From positions 62,001 to 126,000 of the forward strand of contig NZ_CANKYH010000009.1 in assembly GCF_947487915.1 (NCBI RefSeq): 64,000 nucleotides of DNA, in the 5' to 3' direction. Source of the stretch: an uncultured Serinicoccus sp. (GTDB lineage: Bacteria; Actinomycetota; Actinomycetes; Actinomycetales; Dermatophilaceae). Below are positions 46,206 to 55,435 of this stretch, one piece after another. Both the position numbers and the translations under genes were made by a program. Every line of letters starts with the position of its first letter. Position 1 is the stretch's first letter. Below the pieces are notes generated by a model that was not told where the DNA came from, did no database searches, and saw only the letters and a program-made list of their open reading frames with translations.

Positions 46206-46634
46206 ATGAGCGAGGACCAGAGCATCGTCGCCGGGGTGCGTGAGGCGCCGTTGTCCGTCGACGAGGCCCTGAGCGCGGTGCGGCACCCGAGGGCGGGCGC
46301 TGTCACCATCTTCGTCGGGACCGTCCGCGACCACGACTCGGGGCGCTCCGGGGTGACGCGGCTCGACTACTCGGCCCACCCGGAGGCCGCCGACCGGTTG
46401 ACCGCGCTCGCGACCTCGGTGGCCCAGCACGAGCAGGTGCACGGGGTGTATGCCGTGCACCGGGTCGGTGAGCTGGAGGTCGGGGACCTCGCCGTGGTGT
46501 GCGCCGTCGCGGCCGAGCACCGCGCCGAGGCCTTCGAGGCCGGCCGCGCGCTCATCGAGGAGCTCAAGAGCGGCATACCCATCTGGAAACGGCAGCAGTT
46601 CGACGGCCAGGAGCACGAGTGGGTGGGTCTGTGA
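46206..46634 (+). CDS. moaE: Molybdopterin synthase catalytic subunit
   Basis: This 142-aa protein has the MoaE hallmarks GAVTIFVGTVRDHDSG, YAVHRVGELEVGDLAV and the C-terminal LKSGIPIWKRQQF with the two catalytic Lys residues. With sulphur-carrier MoaD it inserts the dithiolene of molybdopterin. moaD is not in the window. CATGAT ends 6 nt before ATG 46206. The stop overlaps the start of the Lon-like gene (GTGA). Confidence 0.93.
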   Translation: MSEDQSIVAGVREAPLSVDEALSAVRHPRAGAVTIFVGTVRDHDSGRSGVTRLDYSAHPEAADRLTALATSVAQHEQVHGVYAVHRVGELEVGDLAVVCAVAAEHRAEAFEAGRALIEELKSGIPIWKRQQFDGQEHEWVGL

Positions 46635-47791
46635 GCGGGGACGTGCAGGCCGGGCCCGAGGGGCGGGCGGGCCAGCCCCCGCACACGCGCGTCGGCGTCA
46701 GCGCCGCGGCCCTGCTCGTCGTGGTCGCGGCGGGTGTGCTCACGGGCTCGGTGCTCAACCTCGTCACGGTGCAACGGGTGATCTACGTCCCCGGGCCCGT
46801 CTACGACACCCTGGGGCAGATCGACGGCGCGGACATCGTCAGCGTGGACGACGAGCTCACCACCTACGACGACACCGGCGGCCACCTCTACTTCACCACC
46901 ATCCGGCTCCAGGGCGGCCCGGGCGACACGGTCTCCGCGTGGGAGGCGCTGCGGGCCAGCATCGACCCGTCCACGACCGTGGTGCCGCGTGAGGAGGTCT
47001 TCCCCGAGGACGTCACCGCCGAACAGGTGCGGGAGCAGAACACCGAGCTGATGCAGCACTCCCAGGACGATGCCGCCGTCGTCGCGCTGCGGGCGCAGGG
47101 CGTGCAGATCGAGGAGAACGTGGTCGTGGCGCAGGTCATCGCCGACGCCCCCGCCGACGGGGTGCTCGAGGTCGAGGACGAGATCGTCCGGGTCGCGGGC
47201 CAGGACGTCAGCGACACCACGGCCGTCCGGGACCAGATCCAGGCCGTGGAGCCTGGGCAGGAGGTCCCGGTCACGGTCCGCCGCGGGGGCGAGGAGATCG
47301 AGCTGGACGTGCCCACCCGCCTGGACGAGGAGAGCGGCCGCACGATCGTGGGCGTCTACCTCGCGCCGGTCTACGACAACCCCTACGAGGTCACCATCGA
47401 CGCCGGCAACGTGGGTGGACCCAGCGCGGGCCTGATGTTCTCGCTGGCGGTCTACGACGAGATCACCCCCGGCGCGCTCACCGGGGGTCGCTCGATCGCC
47501 GGCACCGGGACGATCACCGGCGACGGGACGGTCGGGGGGATCGGGGGCATCACCCAGAAGATGTATGCCGCCCGCGAGGCCGACGCCGAGGTGTTCCTCG
47601 CGCCCAGCGACAACTGCACGGAGGTCGTCGAGAGCGACCCCGGCGGGATCACGGTGGTCCCCGTCGGGACCTTCGACGACGCGTTGGCGGTCATCGGTGA
47701 GCTCGAGGAGTCCCCGAGCACGTCCGCGAGCGAGCTCTCCTTCCCCACCTGCGCCGACGAGCTCGAGGACCAGGCGGAGCAGACCGGCTGA
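46631..47791 (+). CDS. YlbL-type PDZ/Lon-like serine protease
   Basis: This 386-aa protein has one N-terminal membrane helix (about residues 24-45), a PDZ domain (about 150-230) and a Lon proteolytic domain with the Ser in NVGGPSAGLMFS and the Lys in GGITQKMYAA, so the Ser-Lys dyad is intact. It faces the outside of the membrane; relatives such as YlbL take part in division or DNA-damage recovery. Rv3194c is the counterpart. GTG 46631 overlaps the moaE stop. It ends 1 bp from a convergent gene. Confidence 0.9.
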   Translation: MSGDVQAGPEGRAGQPPHTRVGVSAAALLVVVAAGVLTGSVLNLVTVQRVIYVPGPVYDTLGQIDGADIVSVDDELTTYDDTGGHLYFTTIRLQGGPGDTVSAWEALRASIDPSTTVVPREEVFPEDVTAEQVREQNTELMQHSQDDAAVVALRAQGVQIEENVVVAQVIADAPADGVLEVEDEIVRVAGQDVSDTTAVRDQIQAVEPGQEVPVTVRRGGEEIELDVPTRLDEESGRTIVGVYLAPVYDNPYEVTIDAGNVGGPSAGLMFSLAVYDEITPGALTGGRSIAGTGTITGDGTVGGIGGITQKMYAAREADAEVFLAPSDNCTEVVESDPGGITVVPVGTFDDALAVIGELEESPSTSASELSFPTCADELEDQAEQTG

Positions 47792-47792
47792 G

Positions 47793-48356
47793 TCAGCCCG
47801 TCCCGTCGACGAGGGTGGAGGCGAGGGCGTGGGTCAGGCCGGGGGCGATGTCCGGCCCGACGGCCACGGCGTCGTCCTCGTCGAAGTCGCGCTGACGCAG
47901 CAGGCAGGTGCGCGAGCCGTCGCGCAGGCAGGCGGCCAGCAGCCGCACGTCCTTGCGGTCGGGGTGGGCCATCAGGGCGTCCGTCGCCTCCTGAGGCCCT
48001 CGCGGGAGCTCGCGCTCGGCCTCCGGGGGCACCACGATCCGCTCGACCGACAGGGCCACGCCCTCGACGTCGGGCGGCCAGGCCATCCGGCCCAGCAGCG
48101 ACTCCAGGTCGGCGGTCGGAGGGAGCCGCTCCTGCTCGACGGCGGTGAACCCGTCGTCCTCGGGGTCGGTGAGCTGGCCGGCGAGGGAGGGCTCCCGCTC
48201 GCGCAGCAGGGCGGTGCGCACGAGCGCGAACAACCGGGGCGGCTGGTCCCACCCGGAACGGGCGACGTGCTTCTCGGTGTCGACGGCGGCCCGCAGCAGG
48301 GCGCTCGGGCGGGACGGGTCGGTGGCCACGGAGGGGTCAGGGTCGGTGGGGGGCAC
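47793..48356 (-). CDS. PPA1309-family conserved hypothetical protein
   Basis: This 187-aa soluble protein, with LFALVRTALLREREPSLAG and LPPTADLESLLGRMAWPPDVEGVALSVE-type blocks, belongs to an actinobacterial family always found between the Lon-like and UPF0182 genes. Function is unknown. GACCAT ends 6 nt before GTG 48356, supporting this start. It is divergent from the UPF0182 gene by 62 bp. Confidence 0.75.
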   Translation of the reverse strand: MPPTDPDPSVATDPSRPSALLRAAVDTEKHVARSGWDQPPRLFALVRTALLREREPSLAGQLTDPEDDGFTAVEQERLPPTADLESLLGRMAWPPDVEGVALSVERIVVPPEAERELPRGPQEATDALMAHPDRKDVRLLAACLRDGSRTCLLRQRDFDEDDAVAVGPDIAPGLTHALASTLVDGTG

Positions 48357-48418
48357 GTCGCCATGGTCGCATCCGGGTCGCCGTGGGGGCGCGCGGCCGC
48401 GGCAGTTACGCTGGAACG

Positions 48419-51400
48419 GTGAGCGAGCGCGAGCCAGAGCCCGGCCCGGATCCCGACGAGAGCGGCAGCGGTGCCGCCGGTACGGGCGGCGGACCGACCG
48501 GTCCGGCCTGGTCGGGGGGGCCTCAGGAGCGCGCCGGCGCCGATCCCGGAGCTCGCGGGGGTGGACCCGGCCGCCCGTCCTCCGGTGGTGGGGGCGGAGG
48601 TGGAGGCGGCCGCCCCGGTCGCTCGTCCCGCCGTGGCGGCGGGCTGCCGCGCGGGCGGGTCCTGCCGACCGTGCTCATCGTGCTCGCCCTGCTCAGCCTG
48701 CTGGGCTGGGGCGCGACGCTGTGGACCGACCTGCTGTGGTTCCAGGCGCTGGGTTTCCGCGAGGTGCTCGTCACCCGGCTCCTCACCCAGGTCGGGCTGT
48801 TCGTCCTGGCGGCGGCCATCACCGCCGGCGTCGTGTGGTCCGGCCTCTGGCTCGGCTGGCGGCACCGGCCCATCTACGCACCCTCGACCCCGGAGCAGGC
48901 CGCCCTCGACCGCTACCGCAGCGCGCTGGACCCGGTGCGCCGGCTCGTCTTCATCGCCGTGCCCGCGGTGCTCGGGCTGTTCGCCGGCACCGCCGCCGCC
49001 GCCCAGTGGCAGACCGTGCTGCTCTTCATCCACCGTCAGCCCTTCGGCGAGGTGGACCCCGAGTTCGGGATGGACGTCGGGTTCTTCGTCTTCAGCCTGC
49101 CGTTCTGGCAGATGGTCATCTCCTTCGCCACCCTGGTCCTGGGGCTGAGCCTCATCGGGGCCCTCCTCACCCACTACATCTACGGCGGCATCCAGCTGCA
49201 GGGGGCCAGCCGCGGCCAACGCACGACCACCGCGGCGCGCATCCACCTGGCGGTGCTGCTCGGGCTCATCCTCGTGGTCCGGGCCGCCGGCTACTGGGTC
49301 GAGCGCTTCTCGCTCTCCATGACCCAGCACGCCCGCATCACCGGCATGACCTACACCGACGTCAACGCGCTGCTGCCGACCCGGAGCATCCTCGCGGTGG
49401 CGGCGCTGCTCTGCGCCGCGTTCTTCGTCGCCACCATCTGGACGAAGTCGTGGCGGCTGCCCGTCATCGGGCTGGCCGGTCTCCTGGTCGTCGCGCTGGT
49501 GCTCGGCGGGGCATACCCCTCGCTGGTGCAGCAGTTCCGGGTGAACCCCTCGGAGGCCCAGCTGGAGGCTCCCTACATCCAGCGGGCGATCGACTCGACC
49601 CTCAGCGCCTACGAGCTCGAGGACATCGAGATGACCGACTACAACGCCGAGACCGAGGCCGAGCCGGGTCAGCTGCGCAGCGACGCCGACACCATCCCGG
49701 GCATCCGCATCGTGGACCCCTCCATCGTCTCCCCGACGTTCCGGCAGCTGCAGGGGGTCCGCAACTACTACCAGTTCCCCGAGGCCCTCGACGTCGACCG
49801 CTACGAGGTCGACGGCGAGCTGGTCGACACCGTCATCGCGGTCCGCGAGCTGAACCTCGAAGGGATCTCCGCGGACCAGCGCAACTGGGTCAACGACCAC
49901 ACCGTCTACACGCACGGGTTCGGTGTCGTGGCCAGCTACGGCAACCGTCGTTCGACCGAGGGCGAGCCGATCCTCTACGAGCGCAACATCCCGCCGGTCG
50001 GCGAGCTGGGGGAGTACGAGCCCCGGATCTACTTCGGCGAGTCCTCGCCCAACTACTCGATCGCCGGGGCACCCGAGGGCCAGCCCCCGCGCGAGCTGGA
50101 CTACCCGGTCAGCGGGCAGGACACCGGTGAGGTGCGCAACACCTACAGCGGCGGGGGAGGGGTCGCCATGGGCACCTTCGCGCGCCGCGCGGCCTACGCC
50201 ATCAAGTACCGCCAGATCGAGATCATGCTCTCGGACTCGGTCAACAGCGAGTCCCGCATGCTGGACCACCGCGAGCCGCGCGAGCGGGTGGAGCGGGTGG
50301 CGCCGTGGCTGCGGCTGGACGGCAACCCCTACCCGGCGGTGGTCGACGGCCGGGTGAAGTGGATCGTGGACGGCTACACCGTCAGCGACCGCTACCCCTA
50401 CAGCCAGATGGAGGAGCTGGGCGAGGTCACCCTCGACTCGCTGCAGACGGCTGACAACGTCAGCTCCATCGGCGGTGGCCAGGTCAACTACATCCGCAAC
50501 TCGGTCAAGGCCACCGTCGACGCCTACGACGGCAGCGTCGACCTGTATGCCTGGGACGAGGAGGACCCGCTGCTGCGGGCCTGGTCCTCGGCCTTCGACA
50601 ACTCCGTGCAGCCGCTGTCCGAGATCGACGGGGAGCTCATGTCGCACCTGCGCTACCCCGAGGACCTCTTCAAGGTTCAGCGCGAGGTGCTCTCCCGCTA
50701 CCACGTGGACGACGCCGGCTCCTTCTTCACCGGGCAGGACTTCTGGGCGGTCTCCGAGGACCCGACCGTCTCGGGCGAGAACCAGCCGGACATGCCACCG
50801 CACTACCTCTCGGTGACGATGCCCGGGCAGGAGGAGCCGACGTTCAGCCTCACCACGACCTACATCCCACGGGGCAACGACCGGCAGAACCTCACCGGCT
50901 ACGTCGCCGTGGATGCCGATGCCGGGACGACCTCCGGTGAACGGCGCGACGGCTACGGGCAGATGCGGATGCTGGTGCTGCCCCGGGACACCACGGTGCG
51001 CGGACCCGGGCAGTTCCAGAACGACATCAACTCCTCGGACGCCAACTCCGAGGCCTTCGGCCAGACGCTGTCCCAGTTCCTCAACCTGAACCGGAACACC
51101 GAGGCCTCGGAGGTGCTGATGGGCAACCTGCTCACCCTCCCGGTCGGTGGCGGGCTGCTCTACGTGGAGCCCGTCTACGTGCAGGCCCAGGGCGGCAACG
51201 CCTACCCGCTGCAGCGCATCGTCGTCGTGGCCTTCGGCAACGACCTGGCCTGGTCCGACACCCTCGACGGGGCGCTGGACGAGCTCTTCGGCGGTGACTC
51301 GGGAGCGACGGCCGGGGACGCCGGGGACGCCGGCCCCCCCACCGACGGCGACGCCCCCACCGACGGGGACGGGGCGTCCGGTGACGAGGGCGACGGCGGC

Positions 51401-51640
51401 TCGGGGCAGGTCGACGAGGGTGCCCTGGCCCAGGCGCTGGCCGACATCCAGGCCGCCTACGACGACGGTCAGGCCGCGCTCGCGGACAGCGACTGGGAGG
51501 CCTACGGCCAGGCCCAGGAGCGGCTGCGGGACGCCATCGACCGTGCGGTCGACGCCGACCCCTCCGGCGGGTCGGTGAGCGTCGACGGCGGCGAGGAGGA
51601 CGCGGCCGACGACGGAGCCGCCCAGACGCAGGAGCCCTGA
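48419..51640 (+). CDS. UPF0182 large membrane protein
   Basis: This 1073-aa protein has a Pro/Gly/Arg-rich disordered N-terminus (1-80), seven membrane helices (about residues 83-370), and a large extracytoplasmic domain with the family motifs EAPYIQRAI, RVNPSEAQLE and NDFxWSDTLDGALDELF near the end, then an acidic Gly/Asp-rich segment and a helical tail. Rv3193c is the counterpart; function is unknown. GTG 48419 follows TACGCT by 6 nt, so a leaderless mRNA is likely. Confidence 0.9.
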   Translation: MSEREPEPGPDPDESGSGAAGTGGGPTGPAWSGGPQERAGADPGARGGGPGRPSSGGGGGGGGGRPGRSSRRGGGLPRGRVLPTVLIVLALLSLLGWGATLWTDLLWFQALGFREVLVTRLLTQVGLFVLAAAITAGVVWSGLWLGWRHRPIYAPSTPEQAALDRYRSALDPVRRLVFIAVPAVLGLFAGTAAAAQWQTVLLFIHRQPFGEVDPEFGMDVGFFVFSLPFWQMVISFATLVLGLSLIGALLTHYIYGGIQLQGASRGQRTTTAARIHLAVLLGLILVVRAAGYWVERFSLSMTQHARITGMTYTDVNALLPTRSILAVAALLCAAFFVATIWTKSWRLPVIGLAGLLVVALVLGGAYPSLVQQFRVNPSEAQLEAPYIQRAIDSTLSAYELEDIEMTDYNAETEAEPGQLRSDADTIPGIRIVDPSIVSPTFRQLQGVRNYYQFPEALDVDRYEVDGELVDTVIAVRELNLEGISADQRNWVNDHTVYTHGFGVVASYGNRRSTEGEPILYERNIPPVGELGEYEPRIYFGESSPNYSIAGAPEGQPPRELDYPVSGQDTGEVRNTYSGGGGVAMGTFARRAAYAIKYRQIEIMLSDSVNSESRMLDHREPRERVERVAPWLRLDGNPYPAVVDGRVKWIVDGYTVSDRYPYSQMEELGEVTLDSLQTADNVSSIGGGQVNYIRNSVKATVDAYDGSVDLYAWDEEDPLLRAWSSAFDNSVQPLSEIDGELMSHLRYPEDLFKVQREVLSRYHVDDAGSFFTGQDFWAVSEDPTVSGENQPDMPPHYLSVTMPGQEEPTFSLTTTYIPRGNDRQNLTGYVAVDADAGTTSGERRDGYGQMRMLVLPRDTTVRGPGQFQNDINSSDANSEAFGQTLSQFLNLNRNTEASEVLMGNLLTLPVGGGLLYVEPVYVQAQGGNAYPLQRIVVVAFGNDLAWSDTLDGALDELFGGDSGATAGDAGDAGPPTDGDAPTDGDGASGDEGDGGSGQVDEGALAQALADIQAAYDDGQAALADSDWEAYGQAQERLRDAIDRAVDADPSGGSVSVDGGEEDAADDGAAQTQEP

Positions 51641-51671
51641 GCGAGGGCGGAGGTGTCCCTGCGACCGGGAT

Positions 51672-51700
51672 TTGGTGAGCGACTCGCCATCACGTAAAGT
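51672..51700 (+). promoter_or_regulatory. Promoter of the initiator tRNA gene
   Basis: TTGGTG (51672-51677) and TAAAGT (51695-51700) are separated by exactly 17 bp, and the tRNA 5' end is 15 bp downstream. This is the clearest vegetative promoter in the window. Confidence 0.75.
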
Positions 51701-51714
51701 AGTGCTCACCACGA

Positions 51715-51788
51715 CGCGGGGTGGAGCAGTTCGGTAGCTCGCCGGGCTCATAACCCGGAGGTCGCAGGTTCAAATCCTGCCCCCGCTA
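51715..51788 (+). tRNA. Initiator tRNA-fMet (CAU)
   Basis: The 74-nt sequence folds as a cloverleaf with anticodon CAT at 51749-51751. Initiator marks are the unpaired C1 against T72 at the acceptor end and three G-C pairs at the anticodon stem end (GGG/CCC). The T-arm has GCAGG/CCTGC around TTCAAAT. The 3' CCA is not encoded. Confidence 0.97.
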
Positions 51789-51807
51789 CGCATCGCGTCG
51801 GACGCGC

Positions 51808-51841
51808 ACGAAGGCCCGGACCATCTGGTCCGGGCCTTCGT
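51808..51841. terminator. Strong terminator hairpin after tRNA-fMet
   Basis: ACGAAGGCCCGGACCA (51808-51823) is a perfect 16-bp complement of 51826-51841 with TC between, so the effective loop is ATCT. It starts 20 bp after the tRNA. Confidence 0.85.
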
Positions 51842-51940
51842 CGTGCGTCCGCGGGCCCGCGCGCACCGGCCGGGGACACGTCGCCGGGAGGCCACGGGGG
51901 GTCAGGGGCACGACGACAGGGCGCATAGGGTGGCAGCCCT

Positions 51941-53221
51941 ATGCCCCTCGACCTGCCCGTCGCCCGTCGGACCCTGGCCAACGGCCTGCAGGTCGTCGTC
52001 AGCGAGGACCACGCCGTCCCGAGCGTCAGCATCAACCTGTGGGTGGACGTCGGGTCGCGCCACGAGGAGCCGGGGCGCACCGGCCTGGCCCACCTGTTCG
52101 AGCACCTCATGTTCCAGGGCAGCGAGCTGGTGGCCGAGGGCGAGCACATGGCGGCGCTCATGGCCCGCGGTGGGCGGGCCAACGCGACGACCAGCTTCGA
52201 CCGCACGTCCTACGTCGCCTCCGTCCCCCGCAACGCGCTCGAGCTGGCGCTGTGGATGGAGGCGGACCGCCAGGGGCACCTCCTGCCGGCGCTCACCCAG
52301 GAGACCCTGGACAACCAGCGCGATGTCGTCGTGGAGGAGAAGCGCCAGCGCTACGACAGCGTGCCCTACGGCACGGCGCTCTCCCGGTTGGGCGAGCTGG
52401 TCTTCCCCGCCGGGCACCCGTACCACCACCCGACGATCGGCTCGATGACCGACCTCCGTGCCGCGACCCTGGACGACGTCCGTGCGTTCTACCGGGCGCA
52501 CTACGGTCCGCGCACCAGCGTCCTCTCGCTCGTCGGCGATGTCGGTGCCGAGGAAGGCTTCGACCTCGCCGAGACGTACTTCGGCCACCTCCAGGACGCC
52601 ACGAGGCCACGGCCGCCGTCGAGCCCTCCGCTCCCGCCGCTGCCCGCACCGGCGCGCGAGGTGGTGGTGGGCGGTCAGGAGCTGCCCTCCGAGCGGATCT
52701 TCCTCGCGGCCCGCCTTCCCGGGGTCACCCAGCCGGACTTCCTGCCCTGCGCCATGGCCCTGGACGCGCTGGCCGCCTCGTCCATCTCCCGGGTCCACCA
52801 GCGGCTGGTCCGCGGAGCCGAGGTCGTCAGCGGGGCGTCGGCGAGCGCGCTGGGTCTGCGGGACGGCACCTCCCTCGGCCTCGTCGTCGTGGACGTAACC
52901 GAGGGCGTGGACCCCCGGTCGGTCGAGGAGCAGCTCGCCGGGATCCTGGAGGACTTCGCCGAGCGTGGCCCGAGGCCCGTGGAGATGGAGGCGTCGGCGG
53001 CGGACACGGAGCGGTCGTGGCTGGAGGCCCTGTCCGGTCACGACGAGCGCGCCGACCTGCTCAGCCGGGCGACCCTCCTCTTCGACGACCCCGGCCAGGT
53101 CGACCGCTACGTCGACGAGGTGCTGGCCGCGACACCGGAGCAGGTGGGCCGCGCCGCCGCGCAGCACCTGGTGCCCGAGGCCATGGCCACGTTGGTCTAC
53201 CGCTGGGAGGAGGAGGTATGA
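51941..53221 (+). CDS. M16-family zinc peptidase (active subunit)
   Basis: This 426-aa pitrilysin-type protease has the inverted zinc motif HLFEH at residues 51-55 and the third ligand region VVVEEKRQRYD around residue 130. It forms a clam-shell with two half-domains and degrades peptides. It is translated just before a second M16 gene without the motif, so the two probably form a heterodimer. TAGGGT at 51926-51931 lies 9 nt before the ATG. Confidence 0.92.
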   Translation: MPLDLPVARRTLANGLQVVVSEDHAVPSVSINLWVDVGSRHEEPGRTGLAHLFEHLMFQGSELVAEGEHMAALMARGGRANATTSFDRTSYVASVPRNALELALWMEADRQGHLLPALTQETLDNQRDVVVEEKRQRYDSVPYGTALSRLGELVFPAGHPYHHPTIGSMTDLRAATLDDVRAFYRAHYGPRTSVLSLVGDVGAEEGFDLAETYFGHLQDATRPRPPSSPPLPPLPAPAREVVVGGQELPSERIFLAARLPGVTQPDFLPCAMALDALAASSISRVHQRLVRGAEVVSGASASALGLRDGTSLGLVVVDVTEGVDPRSVEEQLAGILEDFAERGPRPVEMEASAADTERSWLEALSGHDERADLLSRATLLFDDPGQVDRYVDEVLAATPEQVGRAAAQHLVPEAMATLVYRWEEEV

Positions 53222-54624
53222 CGCGCCCCGCCCGGGTCCGCCGGCGCCCGGCGGTGGGTGAGCCGGCGCTCTGGCGCTTCCCCGAGCCGGTGCAGACCCG
53301 ACTGCCGAACGGGTTGGACCTCCTGGTCGTCGACCTGCCCGGCCAGCACGTGCTCTCGCTGCGCGTCGCCCTCCCCGCGCCGATCAGCCAGGAGCGACCG
53401 GGACGTGAGGGCTCCACCCTCATGATGGCCCGCTGCCTCGACGAGGGGACGGGCTCGCGCTCGGCCACCGAGCTCGCCGAGCTCGCCGAGCGCCACGGCA
53501 TCGCGCTGGGCGCCGGGGCCGGGGAGCACGGCGTCCATCTCGGTGTCGAGGTGACCGGGCGCCACCTCGGCACCGCCCTGGGCCTGCTCGTCGAGTGTCT
53601 CGACGAGCCGACCTTCCCCGAGGCCGAGGTGGCGCGGCAGGTGCGACACCGCCTGACCGACATCGCGCACGAGCTGGCGGACCCGACGGGTCGGGCGCAC
53701 CACGAGCTGCGCCAGGCCTACTACGCGGCCGGGGACCGGGCCAGGGTGCCCGTCGGTGGGACGGCCCCCTCCGTCGGCGCCCTCACCCCCGACGTCCTCC
53801 GGGCGCGCCACGGGGTGCTGGGGCCGCGCGGTGGGCTGGTGGTGCTGGCCGGTGACCTCTCGGCCGTCCAGGACCCGGTCCGGCTGCTGTCCAGCACCCT
53901 GGGGTCGTGGGAGCCGTCCGCGCAGGACGCTCCCGGCGGGCCGCGCCGGGCGGAGCGGGTGCCGGACGCCGACCAGGTCGTGCTCGTTCCCCGGCCGGGC
54001 GCCGCCCAGACCGAGCTGCTGCTCGCGCGCCCCGGCCCGGACCGGCGGACGCCGCACGGGTGGGGGACCTACCAGGCCCTCTCGATGATGTTCGGCGGCG
54101 CTCCGCACGCCCGCCTGGACCGCGTGCTCCGCGAGCAGCACGGCTGGACCTACGGGATGCGCCTCGGCTTCCGGCCGCGGCGGGTCGGGGGACAGTGCGT
54201 GGTCGGAGGCTCGGTCCGCGCGGACGCGACGCTGCCCGCCCTCGAGGAGACCCTGCGCATCCTCGGCGCCCCGGGGGAGTCGCTGGAGGAGCACGAGGTC
54301 CGTGCGGCGGCGGACTTCGTCGCGATGACCGCGCCCGCGCGCTACCTCACCGCGGACAGCGTCGCCGACGAGCTCGTCTCGCTGGTGGGCGACGGGCTCG
54401 GCCCGGAGGCGGTGACCAGGACGTTGCGTGAGGTGCACGACCTCACGACGGGCCGGGCGGCGCAGGCCTGGGAGGAGGTGCGGTCCGGGCCGGGTTGGAC
54501 CGTGGTCGTCGTCGGAGACCCCGACGCCATCGCCCCGGTGGGGCAGGCCGGTCTGGGACCCGTGCGGACGGCCGGACCGCCGGAGGTCAGCCCTCGGCCC
54601 CGCCCCCAGGGCCCAGCATCATGA
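53218..54624 (+). CDS. M16-family peptidase-like protein (non-catalytic partner)
   Basis: This 468-aa protein has the M16 fold, including FGGAPHARLDRVLREQHGWTYG with the R/Y residues that position substrate, but the HxxEH zinc motif is missing (MMARCLDEGTG occupies the place). In two-subunit M16 proteases one chain binds zinc and the other supplies the Arg/Tyr pair, which fits this pair. ATG 53218 overlaps the previous stop by 4 bp. Its last 38 bp overlap the convergent hisN-like gene. Confidence 0.88.
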   Translation: MTRPARVRRRPAVGEPALWRFPEPVQTRLPNGLDLLVVDLPGQHVLSLRVALPAPISQERPGREGSTLMMARCLDEGTGSRSATELAELAERHGIALGAGAGEHGVHLGVEVTGRHLGTALGLLVECLDEPTFPEAEVARQVRHRLTDIAHELADPTGRAHHELRQAYYAAGDRARVPVGGTAPSVGALTPDVLRARHGVLGPRGGLVVLAGDLSAVQDPVRLLSSTLGSWEPSAQDAPGGPRRAERVPDADQVVLVPRPGAAQTELLLARPGPDRRTPHGWGTYQALSMMFGGAPHARLDRVLREQHGWTYGMRLGFRPRRVGGQCVVGGSVRADATLPALEETLRILGAPGESLEEHEVRAAADFVAMTAPARYLTADSVADELVSLVGDGLGPEAVTRTLREVHDLTTGRAAQAWEEVRSGPGWTVVVVGDPDAIAPVGQAGLGPVRTAGPPEVSPRPRPQGPAS

Positions 54625-55408
54625 GGACCTCCTCGTGCATCCGCCCGTTGGTGGACACCACCGGGTGGGCCTGCGCCGTCGAGCTCAGCGGGGAGGCCGC
54701 CGGGGCGCCGGCCAGGTCGGTGACGGTGCCCCCCGCCTCGCGCAGCAGCGGTGCGAGCGTCGCGAGCTGGTAGCCGTCGGCCCAGGCGGCCAGCCCCAGG
54801 TCCACCGCCCCCTCGGCCACCAGGGCGTGGCTCCAGAACTCGCCGTAGGCGCGGGTGCGCCATACCCGGTCGGTCAGGGTCGCGAACCCGCCGCCGTGGT
54901 CGCCGTGCAGCCATCCGGCCACGTCGTCGGTCGACAGCGAGGCGTGGGCCAGCACCTCGGTCCCGGACACCTCGATGCGTCGCGCCCGGGAGAGCGTGCG
55001 GCCGGTCCAGGCACCCGAACCGACGCCGGCCCACCAGCGCCGGGCCAGCAGCGGGGCGGCGACGAGGCCGAGCACCGGCTCGTCCTCCACGACGAGACTG
55101 ATGAGCGTCGCCCAGACCGGCACGCCCCGGACGTAGTTGGCCGAGCCGTCGATGGCGTCGACCACCCACCGACGCGCGCCGTGCCCGGTCGGGTCCAGGG
55201 TGCGCCCCTCGACCCGGTCGCGGGGCCGGGTGCGGTGCAGCTGGTGGCGCAGCAGCTCCTCCAGCCGGCGGGCGGCCGGCGTGGTGAGCGCACCGTCCGG
55301 GTCCACCTCGACCTCCTCCTGCAGCGCCCCGAAGAGCTCGAGGGAGGTGCGCTCCACCGCGTCCGCGAGGACGTGGGCGAGTCTCAGGTCGTCGTCGAAG
55401 CCAGGCAC
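54587..55408 (-). CDS. HisN-like inositol-monophosphatase-family protein, probably inactive
   Basis: This 273-aa protein keeps the HisN frame (RRWVVDAIDGSANYVRG) that marks actinobacterial histidinol-phosphatases, but metal-site residues are altered: the GEE motif reads GRT (residues 68-70), the TxAD motif reads TPAA, DPIDGT reads DAIDGS (Asp84 and Asp87 kept), and the late WD reads YQ (213-214). It may no longer dephosphorylate histidinol phosphate. GTG 55408 follows TACGGT by 6 nt. It lies after rsgA, where hisN lies in other actinomycetes. Confidence 0.72.
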   Translation of the reverse strand: MPGFDDDLRLAHVLADAVERTSLELFGALQEEVEVDPDGALTTPAARRLEELLRHQLHRTRPRDRVEGRTLDPTGHGARRWVVDAIDGSANYVRGVPVWATLISLVVEDEPVLGLVAAPLLARRWWAGVGSGAWTGRTLSRARRIEVSGTEVLAHASLSTDDVAGWLHGDHGGGFATLTDRVWRTRAYGEFWSHALVAEGAVDLGLAAWADGYQLATLAPLLREAGGTVTDLAGAPAASPLSSTAQAHPVVSTNGRMHEEVLMMLGPGGGAEG

Positions 55409-55435
55409 CCGTTCACCGTAACCGCTGGTCAGCGT

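Noticed and set aside
47972..51751. A 1259-codon open frame antisense to the UPF0182 gene
   Set aside because: It is rich in G, V, D, H and Q with no domain; it reads through a promoter, tRNA flank and a GC-biased gene. It is a shadow frame.
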